Assembly (NCBI RefSeq): GCF_900104485.1
Contig: NZ_FMXQ01000002.1
Coordinates: 186,001 to 250,000 of the forward strand
Reading direction: 5' to 3'
DNA from: Bauldia litoralis
GTDB lineage: Bacteria; Pseudomonadota; Alphaproteobacteria; Rhizobiales; Kaistiaceae
DNA length: 64,000 nt
A model generated the notes under the pieces. It was not told the DNA's origin. It searched no databases and worked only from the letters and a program-made list of their open reading frames with translations. A program made the position numbers and the translations under genes. Shown here in pieces: positions 24,216 through 31,993 of the stretch (positions are counted from its first letter, which is position 1; each line of letters begins with the position of its first letter).

Positions 24216-25985
24216 ATGCGACGCCAGCTCCCCGCTCAGACAAAAACGATTCTCGCCCTTTCGCTGCTCCTGTCCGCGACCGCGCTGACCGCGGCAAGGG
24301 TCACCGCCGCCGATCGGGTCAGGCCGCAGCACGATGGCCTGCCGACGGCGGCGACCTGCGCCGAGCTCGGCTTCCCGCAGCAACGCGCCGACGAGGACGG
24401 TGCGACCGGGAAGATCCAGGGTCTTTTCCAGAAGAGGGTCCGGTCGTCCGTCGCGCCGCTTGCGCCGTCACCCGCGCCGACGATGGAGATGGAGGCGATG
24501 GCGCCGGTGGGTGGCGCGGTCGCGGCCGCCGACGCGATCGGCGGCGAACTGCCTTACGACACGGAGAAATATCCCGACGCGACGTCCAACCCGATCAAGC
24601 AGGTCGATGCCGAGCCGGTCTCGACCTTCTCGATCGACGTCGACACCGCCTCCTATGCCAATGTCCGCCGCTTCCTCAACGACGGCACGCTGCCGCCACG
24701 CGACGCGGTGCGGGTCGAGGAGATGGTCAACTATTTCGACTACGGCTACGCGCCGCCGACCGACCCGGCCGTGCCGTTTGCCATCCACACCTCGGTGGTG
24801 CCGTCGCCCTGGGCGGACGGCAAGGAGATCGTCCATATCGGCCTGCAGGGCTACGACCTCGCCGAAGACAACCGGCCGCCGCTCAATCTCGTCTTCCTGA
24901 TGGACGTCTCGGGCTCGATGAACGACCCGACCAAGCTGCCGCTGGTCCAGAAGGCGCTGAACCTGCTGATCGACGAATTGCGGCCGGAGGATCACGTCTC
25001 GATCGCCGTCTATGCGGGGGCGGCCGGCGCCGTGCTCCAGCCGACGCCCGGCGACCAGAAACTCAAGATCCGCTGCGCCGTCGACGCGATGCGGGCCGGC
25101 GGCTCGACCGCCGGCGGCGAGGGGCTGGCGCTGGCCTATCAGATGGCCGAGCAGTCGCACCAGAAGGATTCGGTCACCCGCGTCATCCTGATGACCGACG
25201 GCGACTTCAACGTCGGCATCGCCGATCCCGAGAAGCTCGAGGACTTCGTCGCCGAGAAGCGCGACACCGGTGTCTACCTCTCGGTCTACGGCTTCGGCCG
25301 CGGCAACTACAACGACGTGATGATGCAGACCCTGTCGCAGACCGGCAACGGCACGGCCGCCTATATCGACACGCTGCAGGAGGCCCGCAAGCTCTTCCGC
25401 GACGACTTCTCAGGCTCGCTCTTCCCGATCGCCGACGACGTCAAGATCCAGGTCGAGTTCAATCCCGACCGCGTCGCCGAATACCGCTTGATCGGCTACG
25501 AGACCCGGCTGCTCAACCGCGAGGACTTCAACAACGACCAGGTCGACGCCGGCGAGGTCGGCGCAGGGGCTTCTGTTACAGCGCTCTACGAGATCACGCC
25601 GGCCGGCGGCAAGCTGTCGGTCGACCCGCTGCGCTACGAGGACGCGCCGAAAAAGGTCAGCTACGAGCCGGACGCGGAACTCGCCTACGTCAAGGTCCGC
25701 TACAAGCTGCCGGGCGCCGACACCTCGGAACTGATCGAACAGCCGATCGCCGACGCCGACCGGCCGGCAGCACTTGCGGAAGCCCCGGAAGCGACCCGCT
25801 GGGCGCTTGCCGTCGCCGCCTATGGCCAGAAACTCCGCGGCGACCCGTGGATGGACCGGTCCTTCGACTGGACGGCGATCGGCGACCTCGCACAAGGCGC
25901 GCGTGGGCAGGACCCGTTCGGGATCAGGGCGGAGTTCGTCCAGCTGGTGCGGGCGGCGGACCGGGCGAAGTCGGTGAACGAGTAG
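24216..25985 (+). CDS. YfbK-like von Willebrand factor type A protein
   Basis: A 589-residue predicted exported protein: signal-peptide-like N-terminus to about residue 32, a Pro/Ala-rich linker, a vWA-associated N-terminal domain (TFSIDVDTASYANVRRFLNDG, MVNYFDYGY), a vWA domain with an intact metal-ion site (DVSGS at 230-234; later TDGDFNVG) and a C-terminal DUF3520-type domain (FSGSLFPIADDVKIQVEFNP to the end). This order matches E. coli YfbK. Function is not established; vWA proteins usually mediate metal-dependent protein contacts. The ATG at 24216 follows GGAGGGA; longer in-frame extensions lack a ribosome site. First gene of the accessory block. Confidence 0.9.
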   Translation: MRRQLPAQTKTILALSLLLSATALTAARVTAADRVRPQHDGLPTAATCAELGFPQQRADEDGATGKIQGLFQKRVRSSVAPLAPSPAPTMEMEAMAPVGGAVAAADAIGGELPYDTEKYPDATSNPIKQVDAEPVSTFSIDVDTASYANVRRFLNDGTLPPRDAVRVEEMVNYFDYGYAPPTDPAVPFAIHTSVVPSPWADGKEIVHIGLQGYDLAEDNRPPLNLVFLMDVSGSMNDPTKLPLVQKALNLLIDELRPEDHVSIAVYAGAAGAVLQPTPGDQKLKIRCAVDAMRAGGSTAGGEGLALAYQMAEQSHQKDSVTRVILMTDGDFNVGIADPEKLEDFVAEKRDTGVYLSVYGFGRGNYNDVMMQTLSQTGNGTAAYIDTLQEARKLFRDDFSGSLFPIADDVKIQVEFNPDRVAEYRLIGYETRLLNREDFNNDQVDAGEVGAGASVTALYEITPAGGKLSVDPLRYEDAPKKVSYEPDAELAYVKVRYKLPGADTSELIEQPIADADRPAALAEAPEATRWALAVAAYGQKLRGDPWMDRSFDWTAIGDLAQGARGQDPFGIRAEFVQLVRAADRAKSVNE

Positions 25986-26048
25986 GGGGCGCGTTTGCCG
26001 AGCAACTGCCTTCGGCGAGGCGGGTGCACCACCGCCGCCTCCATCACA

Positions 26049-26173
26049 GCGTCATGCCCGGGCTTGACCCGGGCATCCATGCCAGTGCGTTTGCCGGCCG
26101 CTCATCGGGTTGGACCGAACCGCATGGCCATGGCGTGGATGGCCGAGGCAAGCCCGGCCATGACGGTGAGGGG
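26049..26173 (+). repeat. Intergenic palindromic repeat, copy 1
   Basis: About 125 bases bounded by inverted ends (GTCATGCCCGGGCTTGACCC at the left; the complementary GGC...CCCGGCCATGAC at the right) around a conserved centre (ATCCATGCCAGTGCGTTTGC). Very similar to copy 2 at 27531-27656, same orientation. It fills most of the gap between the vWA gene and the methyltransferase gene; no CDS is credible there. Confidence 0.85.
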
Positions 26174-26282
26174 AGGCGGACGGGAGGAGCGCGGGCGAAC
26201 GTCCATGATGGGCGGTGGAGCGAGCACCGTGAGGTGGCTTCGTGCATGTTTCAGATTGGCGGCGCGCCGCAGCCCGCCGGGG

Positions 26283-26960
26283 TTAGCCGGCGTAGGCGAC
26301 CCAGCCCCTGAGGCTCAAACCTGCGTAGAAGAGGCTGGCAACCGGGAATCCCGCCTGGCCGAGCATCGCGACCTCGTCCTCGGGGGAGAGGATGGTGAGC
26401 CGGCTTGCGATTGCCTGGCGGGCGCTTTCGGCGTGGGCGGGGTCGGTGCCGTTCGACAGGCCGAAGGCGACGTGGCGGGCGATCCATGTCGACCGATCGG
26501 GCTCGGTCTGCGGGAAGCTCAGGTGGACAAGGACGAGCGGGGCGCCGGTCTTCAGGCGGCGGTGGAGGTGCCGCAAGGTAGCGAGGCGCTCATCGGCCGG
26601 GATGAAATGGAAAGTGAGGATCGACGTGGCGGCGTCGAAGGGGCCGGCCGGAGCGGCGTCTATGGTGCCTTCATGGAGTCGGATGCGTTCGCGATGCGGC
26701 GCCGCCACCTCATCGGCGAGGCGAAGCATGTCGACGGACGGGTCGACGCCGTCGAATAACCATCCCGAATGAGCCTCCGCCAGCGCCTTCAGTTCCTGTC
26801 CGCCGCCGGCTCCGAGGACAAGCACGCGGCCGTCCGACGGAGTGCGCTCGGCGAGGAGCAGCGACACCATGCGGTGCAGGCTGGCATAGCCCGGGACCTG
26901 TCGCGGCGGGCCTTCCGCATAGGAACGGGCCGAGGCGGTGTCGAAGGCGTGCGGGTTCAT
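26283..26960 (-). CDS. Class I SAM-dependent methyltransferase
   Basis: A 225-residue protein with a Rossmann-type methyltransferase fold: SAM-binding motif I at RVLVLGAGGGQELKAL, an acidic end of strand 2 (FDGVDPSVDML), DAATSILTFHFIP at motif IV and LVLVHLSFP. No substrate can be named. Its ATG overlaps the stop of the upstream Rrf2 gene by four bases, so the regulator and enzyme form a two-gene unit. The pair lies between two copies of an intergenic repeat. Confidence 0.88.
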   Translation of the reverse strand: MNPHAFDTASARSYAEGPPRQVPGYASLHRMVSLLLAERTPSDGRVLVLGAGGGQELKALAEAHSGWLFDGVDPSVDMLRLADEVAAPHRERIRLHEGTIDAAPAGPFDAATSILTFHFIPADERLATLRHLHRRLKTGAPLVLVHLSFPQTEPDRSTWIARHVAFGLSNGTDPAHAESARQAIASRLTILSPEDEVAMLGQAGFPVASLFYAGLSLRGWVAYAG

Positions 26961-27424
26961 ACGGCGCCGCCGTGAAGGCTTGCATCGTCGAGCGCGCCGG
27001 GACGACGGCCGGACGTGGGCAGGTCCGCGGCGAGATCGGCGAGGGTGATCGCGCCCAGCCGGTCGACAAGCAGGTCCTCGGCCGCACGCACAGTCCGGTC
27101 CAGACGCGCGTTGACGGCCTTCTCGACCAGGCAGTCCGGGGCGTCGGACCGGTTGCCGATCGCGAACAGGGTCGGACTGCCGAGCGCCACGTAGATGTTG
27201 CGCATCGTCACCTCGGAGAGATCGCAGGACAGCGTCCAGCCGCCGCCATGGCCCTTGCCGGAGCGGACGTATCCGTGCTCGCGCAGGCCAGCCATGGTCC
27301 GGCGAACGACCGCAGGGTTGGTACGAAGCACCTTCGCCAGGCCCGCGGAGGTGACCGGACCCGACTGGTGGGCCATGTGGAGAAGGACGTGGAGCACGTC
27401 CGACAGGCGATGATCGGATTTCAT
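26957..27424 (-). CDS. Rrf2-family transcriptional regulator
   Basis: A 155-residue winged-helix protein of the Rrf2 family (SDHRLSDVLHVLLHMAHQ, LAKVLRTNPAVVRRTMAGLREHGYVRSGKGHGGGWTLS). The three-cysteine cluster that binds Fe-S in IscR and NsrR is absent: only isolated Cys residues occur (LSCDLS, PDCLVEK), so it is probably a non-Fe-S member resembling YwnA. The start at 27424 gives MKSDHRLSDV. A short palindrome CATTCAATG (27429-27437) just upstream could be an autoregulatory site. Coupled to the methyltransferase gene. Confidence 0.9.
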   Translation of the reverse strand: MKSDHRLSDVLHVLLHMAHQSGPVTSAGLAKVLRTNPAVVRRTMAGLREHGYVRSGKGHGGGWTLSCDLSEVTMRNIYVALGSPTLFAIGNRSDAPDCLVEKAVNARLDRTVRAAEDLLVDRLGAITLADLAADLPTSGRRPGALDDASLHGGAV

Positions 27425-27530
27425 GTAACATTCAATGATGCATGAGAGGAAATGTGTCAAGCGGGGAGCCGCGATGGGCAGGAGTGGCGCCGGGCGGGCT
27501 GCTCCGCGGGCTTTCCTTCACCAACGCCAG

Positions 27531-27656
27531 CGTCAAGCCCGGGCTTGACCCGGGGCATCCATGCCAGTGCGTTTGCCGGTCGCTCGTCGGGTTGGTTTGA
27601 ACCGCAGGGTCATGGCGTGGATGGCCGGGACAGGCCCGGCCATGACGGTGAGGGGG
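27531..27656 (+). repeat. Intergenic palindromic repeat, copy 2
   Basis: Same element and orientation as copy 1 at 26049-26173, sharing the ends (GCGTCA-GCCCGGGCTTGACC; GGCCCGGCCATGACGGTGAG) and the centre ATCCATGCCAGTGCGTTTGC, with scattered substitutions and small indels. Copies 1 and 2 bracket the Rrf2-methyltransferase pair. Confidence 0.85.
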
Positions 27657-27740
27657 GACGGCGGGACGGTGGGCGGACGGCCCCGTTGACGAACCCGCGA
27701 CAGGCTGATGGACCCACCGGGGACGCGCGGTCAGTCCCAC

Positions 27741-27765
27741 ACGCCAGCGTCATGCCCGGGCCTGA
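27741..27765 (+). repeat. Truncated third copy of the intergenic repeat
   Basis: ACGCCAGCGTCATGCCCGGGC matches the left end of the element plus a few bases of the flank seen in copy 2, then similarity stops. It looks like a deletion remnant or an isolated half-site. Confidence 0.55.
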
Positions 27766-27867
27766 AGGTGGAGGGCGCCCCGCGGCCAGTGCCCGCGCTG
27801 CCGGTGGCACACCACCGCCATCGACGCCGGACGGGGACTCGGCCATGATCGGGTGGGGGAGAGACCA

Positions 27868-29322
27868 ATGTCCAAGGGCACAGGCGCACCCGCGGCTCCC
27901 GAAGCCGCGGCGACCGGGCGGGTGACGAAGTGGCTTGTCGGCATCGCGGCCGTGGCGATGCTGGCCGGGCTTCTGTTCGGCTACGACCAGGGCATCATCG
28001 CCGGGGCGCTGGCGGGCATCGAAAAGGACTTTCATCCGAGCACTCTGGTCATCGAGATCATCACCAGCTGGGTGACGCTCGGCGCGCTGGCGGGGGCGCT
28101 CGTCGCCGGGACGCTGGCCGACGAACTCGGGCGGCGGCAAACGATCATCCTGGCGGCGGTGCTGTTCGCCGGCGGGGCGGTGATCGAGGCCGCGGCGCCG
28201 GGGTCCTGGGTGCTGCTTGTCGGGCGTCTGGTGGTCGGCTTCGGCGTCGGCGTCGCCTCGGTGGCGGCGCCGCTCTATGCCTCGGAGATGGCGCCGCCCC
28301 GGCTGCGCGGCGCCTTCGTCTCGATGTACCAGCTGGCGATCACGCTGGGCATCTTCGTCGCCTATCTCGGGACGCAGGAGCTTGCCGCCGCCGACTTCTC
28401 CTGGCGGCTGATGCTCGGCCTGTCGATCGTCCCGGGGATCCTGCTGGCGGTGGCGATGTTCCCCCTGCCGGACTCGCCGGTCTGGTACATAAAGGAAGGA
28501 CGGCGGAAGGAGGCGGCGAAGACGGTCCACGACATGCGCCCGCATGCGGATGTCGACGCGGACCTGCGCGCCATCACCGATGGCCTCGGGACGAAACAGG
28601 TCTCCTGGGGCGAGGTGTTCACCCGGAACTGGCGCAAGCCCCTAATGCTGGGCGTCGGACTCGCCATCCTCCAGCAGCTCACCGGCATCAACGCGGTGAT
28701 CTATTACGCCGACCGGATATTCGCCGCCGCGGGATTCCAGAGCGCCGCGGCGCAACTGACGGCAACGACCGGGTCGATCGGCGCGGTCAACGTGCTCCTG
28801 ACCTTCGTCGCAGTCGCCTTCGTCGACCGGCTGGGACGCCGGCCGCTGCTGCTATGGGGCCTTGTCGGCATGGGCATTTCGCTGGTGGCGATGGGCGCCA
28901 GCTTCCAGTGGCTCGACGACGGGGCGGTGGCCAACGCCACGGCGGCCGGCCAGCCGACGACGACGGCGATCGTGCTGCTGGTGGCGATGATGGTGTTCAT
29001 CGGCAGCTTCGCCTTCTCGCTCGGCCCGGTGGTCTGGACGGTGATCAACGAGATCTACCCGAGCACCGTGCGGGGCCGCGGCGTCGCCGTCGCCACCGCC
29101 GCCAACTGGGGGGCGGCCTGGATCGTCGCCCAGTTCTTCCTCAGCCTCACCACGTGGATCGGCGAAGGGCCGACCTTCTACCTGTTTGCCGCCATGTGCG
29201 TGGTCAGCTTCGCCTTCGTCTGGTTCCTGCTGCCGGAGACCAAGGGCAAGACCCTCGACCAGATCCAGCAGATGTGGCTGGGTCGCGTCGAGGGAGGCGC
29301 AGACGCGGCGCCAACCAACTAA
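27868..29322 (+). CDS. Sugar porter family MFS transporter
   Basis: A 484-residue inner-membrane transporter of the major facilitator superfamily, sugar porter subfamily. Twelve helices are visible with the hallmark motifs LLFGYDQGIIAGAL (helix 1), DELGRRQTI (loop 2-3), YASEMAPPRLRGA (after helix 4), QQLTGINAVIYYADRIF (helix 7), DRLGRRPLLLWG (loop 8-9) and PETKGKTLDQIQ at the end. Likely a proton-sugar symporter for a hexose, pentose or polyol; the substrate cannot be read from sequence. The start at 27868 has GGGGGAGAG upstream. No sugar-catabolic gene is adjacent. Confidence 0.92.
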   Translation: MSKGTGAPAAPEAAATGRVTKWLVGIAAVAMLAGLLFGYDQGIIAGALAGIEKDFHPSTLVIEIITSWVTLGALAGALVAGTLADELGRRQTIILAAVLFAGGAVIEAAAPGSWVLLVGRLVVGFGVGVASVAAPLYASEMAPPRLRGAFVSMYQLAITLGIFVAYLGTQELAAADFSWRLMLGLSIVPGILLAVAMFPLPDSPVWYIKEGRRKEAAKTVHDMRPHADVDADLRAITDGLGTKQVSWGEVFTRNWRKPLMLGVGLAILQQLTGINAVIYYADRIFAAAGFQSAAAQLTATTGSIGAVNVLLTFVAVAFVDRLGRRPLLLWGLVGMGISLVAMGASFQWLDDGAVANATAAGQPTTTAIVLLVAMMVFIGSFAFSLGPVVWTVINEIYPSTVRGRGVAVATAANWGAAWIVAQFFLSLTTWIGEGPTFYLFAAMCVVSFAFVWFLLPETKGKTLDQIQQMWLGRVEGGADAAPTN

Positions 29323-29367
29323 AGGTGGGAAGCGCCCGCCGCCGCCCGTCGACGAAGCGCGATGCGG

Positions 29368-30393
29368 TCAAGGCGTGACGGCGAGCCGGTCCTTGAACGA
29401 GACGAGCTTTCGGGCCTTCTCGTCCCAAAGGGCGAGGGTTGCGCAGCGCAGGCTCTGCAGGAAGGTGAGGCGGCCGACGCCGGCCAGCGTCGGGTGGTCG
29501 CGGAGGACCTCGGGCAGGCGGTAGAACGGAATGCGGCTGGCCAGGTGGTGGACATGGTGGACGCCGATATTGCCGGTGAACCAAGCGAGGACCCGCGGCA
29601 GGTCGTAGTGCGAACTGCCGTTGAGGGCCGCCTCGTGGAAGCTCCATTCGCCGTCATGCGTCCACAAGGTGTCCTCGAACTGGTGCTGGACGTAGAAGAA
29701 CCAGACTGCGAGCGTCGCGCTGACGAAAATGACCGGTCCTTCGACGAGAAGGAAGGGGCCGACGCCCATCACCGCCATGAGGCCGCCGACGACGATGACG
29801 ATCGCGGCGTTGGTGCCCATCGTGCTCAACCAGGGCTGCCGGCCGGCCTTCATGAGTCCGAAAGGCAAACGGTAATGAAAGACGAAAAGATAGGTCGGGA
29901 TCACGCCGAACATGACGATCGGGCTTCGATAAAGCCGATAGAGGGCCCGACGGACCGGGCCAAGCGCGGCATACTCATCCGTGGTGAGAGTGGTGATGTC
30001 GCCCATGCCGCGATGATCGAGATTGCCGGCATTGGCGTGGTGAGCCGCATGGGTGCGCAGCCACAGGCCGTATGGGGTCAATGTCACCACGCCGAGACTC
30101 CGCCCGACCCAGTCGTTCGCCCGGCGGCCGGGAAACAGGGCGCCATGGCCGCAGTCGTGCTGGATCATGAACAGGCGCATCATGAAGCAGGCGGTCGGAA
30201 TGGCGAGGAGGAGGACGAGTGCGTAGTGGACCTGAAGCGCCGCGACCATCAGCACCCAGAACACGACGAAACCCATAACGGTGATCAGAAGTTCGACGAC
30301 GCTGCGGGACACGGTCGGGACGCGGTAGCCCGCGAGGATGGCGTTGAGGGCGCGGGGCTTGCTCTTCGACGGATCGGTCAGAATGTCCTGCAT
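29368..30393 (-). CDS. Membrane fatty acid desaturase
   Basis: A 341-residue integral membrane di-iron desaturase with the three histidine boxes intact: HDCGH (79-83), HAAHH (115-119) and HHVHH (279-283). Hydrophobic helix pairs lie near 33-75 and 192-235. It probably introduces a double bond into membrane acyl chains. ATG 30393 has GAGG ten bases upstream; longer in-frame starts at 30429 and 30492 have no ribosome site. The upstream region holds a tandem 17-base repeat and a candidate promoter, so expression may be controlled. Confidence 0.92.
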   Translation of the reverse strand: MQDILTDPSKSKPRALNAILAGYRVPTVSRSVVELLITVMGFVVFWVLMVAALQVHYALVLLLAIPTACFMMRLFMIQHDCGHGALFPGRRANDWVGRSLGVVTLTPYGLWLRTHAAHHANAGNLDHRGMGDITTLTTDEYAALGPVRRALYRLYRSPIVMFGVIPTYLFVFHYRLPFGLMKAGRQPWLSTMGTNAAIVIVVGGLMAVMGVGPFLLVEGPVIFVSATLAVWFFYVQHQFEDTLWTHDGEWSFHEAALNGSSHYDLPRVLAWFTGNIGVHHVHHLASRIPFYRLPEVLRDHPTLAGVGRLTFLQSLRCATLALWDEKARKLVSFKDRLAVTP

Positions 30394-30536
30394 TGTCGTG
30401 GCGCCTCGCTCGCGTGCGCGGCCGACCATCGCTGATGGACCACGGGAGTCCCGGTTGGTTTCACGACTGGCCGATGGGGCGGCTGAGTTCACGGTGAGCG
30501 CGGAAGCTCCGGAACAAGGCAGGTTTCATGTAACCG

Positions 30537-30570
30537 CTGCGGCCATGAATAATCTGCGGCCGTGAATAAT
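30537..30570 (-). repeat. Tandem 17-base repeat upstream of the desaturase
   Basis: CTGCGGCCATGAATAAT at 30537-30553 is followed immediately by CTGCGGCCGTGAATAAT at 30554-30570, one substitution in 17. It lies between the candidate promoter and the desaturase start, about 145 bases before the ATG, where a repressor or activator could bind two turns of DNA. Confidence 0.7.
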
Positions 30571-30581
30571 CGCAGAACACT

Positions 30582-30609
30582 CAAATAATAAACCTGAAAA
30601 ATATTACAA
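30582..30609 (-). promoter_or_regulatory. Candidate desaturase promoter
   Basis: On the minus strand TTGTAA (30609-30604) and TATTTG (30587-30582) are separated by 16 bases in the AT-rich patch. Both hexamers are weak matches, so this is a consensus-only suggestion. Confidence 0.35.
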
Positions 30610-30719
30610 GTGCGGCCGATTGTTTCTGCGGTTTTACTTGCCGGACGGCTACGTCACGCCGGCAAGCTCGCGGCGCCCGACGGACGTCGTCGCCGGGTCA
30701 GGCCGGCGATCCGTGTGCG

Positions 30720-31265
30720 TCACGCCGGGAGGACCACCACCGGGGCGCCGACCTTGACGCGGCCGTAGAGGTCGATGACCTGCTCGTTGGTCATGCGGAT
30801 GCAGCCGTTGGAGGCCGCCTGGCCGATCGAGTCGGGCTCGTTGGTGCCGTGGATGCGGTAGCGGGTGTCCTTGCCGTCGCGATAGAGGTAGAGGGCGCGG
30901 GCGCCGAGCGGGTTGCCGGGGCCGCCGCGGATGCCCTTGGCGAGGCCGGCGAAGCGATCGGGGTTGCGCTTGATCATGTTGGCGCTCGGACGCCAGCGCG
31001 GCCATTCCGCCTTGCGGCCGACGATCGCCGTGCCGGTGAAGCCGAGACCCTCCTGGCCGACGCCGACGCCGTAGCGGATCGCAGTACTGTTCGCGGTGAC
31101 GTAGTAGAGAAAGAAGTTGCGCGGATCGACGACGATGGTGCCGCCCGGATAATCCGTATAGCGCACGCCCTGTCGCTCGAATTGCGAGTCGAGCGCGGCC
31201 GCGACGGTGGGCTTTGCCAGGAGTAGGGCGGTCGCACCGGACAGGAGGCTTCGGCGATTGAGCAT
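30720..31265 (-). CDS. L,D-transpeptidase (YkuD domain), exported
   Basis: A 181-residue protein of the ErfK/YbiS/YcfS/YnhG family that cross-links peptidoglycan or attaches lipoproteins to it in the periplasm. The N-terminus NRRSLLSGATALLLA ends AAA and has a twin-arginine pair, so export may use Tat or Sec. The YkuD catalytic motif is complete: His139 in RIHGTNEP and Cys155 in ASNGCIRMTN. No LysM domain is present. Single gene; the 270-base gap upstream contains a GC hairpin near 31496-31525 and no other gene. Confidence 0.93.
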   Translation of the reverse strand: MLNRRSLLSGATALLLAKPTVAAALDSQFERQGVRYTDYPGGTIVVDPRNFFLYYVTANSTAIRYGVGVGQEGLGFTGTAIVGRKAEWPRWRPSANMIKRNPDRFAGLAKGIRGGPGNPLGARALYLYRDGKDTRYRIHGTNEPDSIGQAASNGCIRMTNEQVIDLYGRVKVGAPVVVLPA

Positions 31266-31495
31266 GGTTCACGAATCCCGGTTTCGAGGCCTGTCCCGTA
31301 AGTCCGGCCTGGCGGCGGGCGACGACAGCCATTGGGCCGCTTCGCCCCGAGGCGCGGGGAACGGCGGACGATGGCGCTGCAGTGCAGCACGCGAAGGCGC
31401 GAGTGTCTCCCAATCCCCGGAAGCGGTCAACATCGCGGGCATTGGGCCGGCGCCGCGGCCGGTCGGCCGGTGCGGCGCGGTGCGGCGGCGTCGTC

Positions 31496-31525
31496 CACCG
31501 CCGACCCCGTCGCGGGCCGGCGGTG
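31496..31525 (-). terminator. GC-rich hairpin after the 83-residue secreted protein gene
   Basis: CACCGCCG pairs perfectly with CGGCGGTG around an inner CCCG/CGGG stem. It lies ten bases past the stop of the small secreted protein gene on the minus strand. No T-run follows, so it is only terminator-like; it may protect the transcript end. Confidence 0.4.
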
Positions 31526-31535
31526 GGACCGTCGG

Positions 31536-31787
31536 CTACTGGCCGGTGTCGCGATCCTCGTCCGGGTCGAGGTTGGTGTTGGCTTCATCGCAGGCGGCGA
31601 TCGCCTTCATCTCCTCGGTGGCTTCCGCCTCGCTGGCGTAGCCCTTGCTGACCGCGTCCTCGCCCGCGCTTTTCTGATCGGTGACGAAGCAGCCGTCGGC
31701 GCCGCGAATGACGAACCATTCGGCCGCGAAGCCGGGCGCCGTCATCGCCACGGTGAAACCGGCGACCAACATGATGTTCCTGAGCAT
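31536..31787 (-). CDS. Small secreted protein of unknown function
   Basis: An 83-residue protein with a clear signal peptide (MLRNIMLVAGFTVAMTAPGFAA, cleavage after AA near residue 22) and a short mature part (EWFVIRGADGCFVTDQKS...EANTNLDPDEDRDTG) ending in acidic residues, with two Cys residues (GCF, ACDE) that could form a disulphide. The start at 31787 has GGAG about ten bases upstream. No family recognised. Divergent from an MFS exporter. Confidence 0.7.
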   Translation of the reverse strand: MLRNIMLVAGFTVAMTAPGFAAEWFVIRGADGCFVTDQKSAGEDAVSKGYASEAEATEEMKAIAACDEANTNLDPDEDRDTGQ

Positions 31788-31993
31788 TTTTTTGAGTCTC
31801 CTTCCCTGATCCGCCTTTCGGTCCGGGGCGGTCATGCTGCGGGCGAAATCGATCGAAATTGCGACGGGCGGGTGGCAGCGTTCAAGTCACCGGCGGGCAG
31901 AGAAGGACGTCACAGGCAGCGCTTCGGGGAGTGTGATAGAGACCGCGTGGCCGGCGACTCGTGGGTGAAGCGCCCGGCGAAGCAGGGCGCGAC

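Larger units (their letters stand above)
27425..27867. other. Intergenic region between the Rrf2 and sugar porter genes
   Basis: A 443-base divergent region with no supportable CDS. It contains the small CATTCAATG palindrome next to the Rrf2 start, repeat copy 2 (27531-27656), a truncated third repeat end (27741-27765) and GC-rich unassigned sequence before the GTGGGGGAGAGACC ribosome site of the sugar porter. Confidence 0.7.
30394..30719. other. Upstream region of the desaturase gene
   Basis: A 326-base gap without a credible CDS. It is clearly more AT-rich than its surroundings at about 30540-30640 and contains the tandem repeat and promoter listed separately. TGCGG occurs four times between 30538 and 30631. 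Bases 30640-30719, after the L,D-transpeptidase stop, show nothing recognisable. Confidence 0.6.

Noticed and set aside
24161-26311. A 716-codon open frame overlapping the vWA gene in another frame
   Set aside because: The product is dominated by Arg, Pro and Ala, a typical out-of-frame high-GC translation, while the vWA frame has a signal peptide, MIDAS motif and ribosome site.
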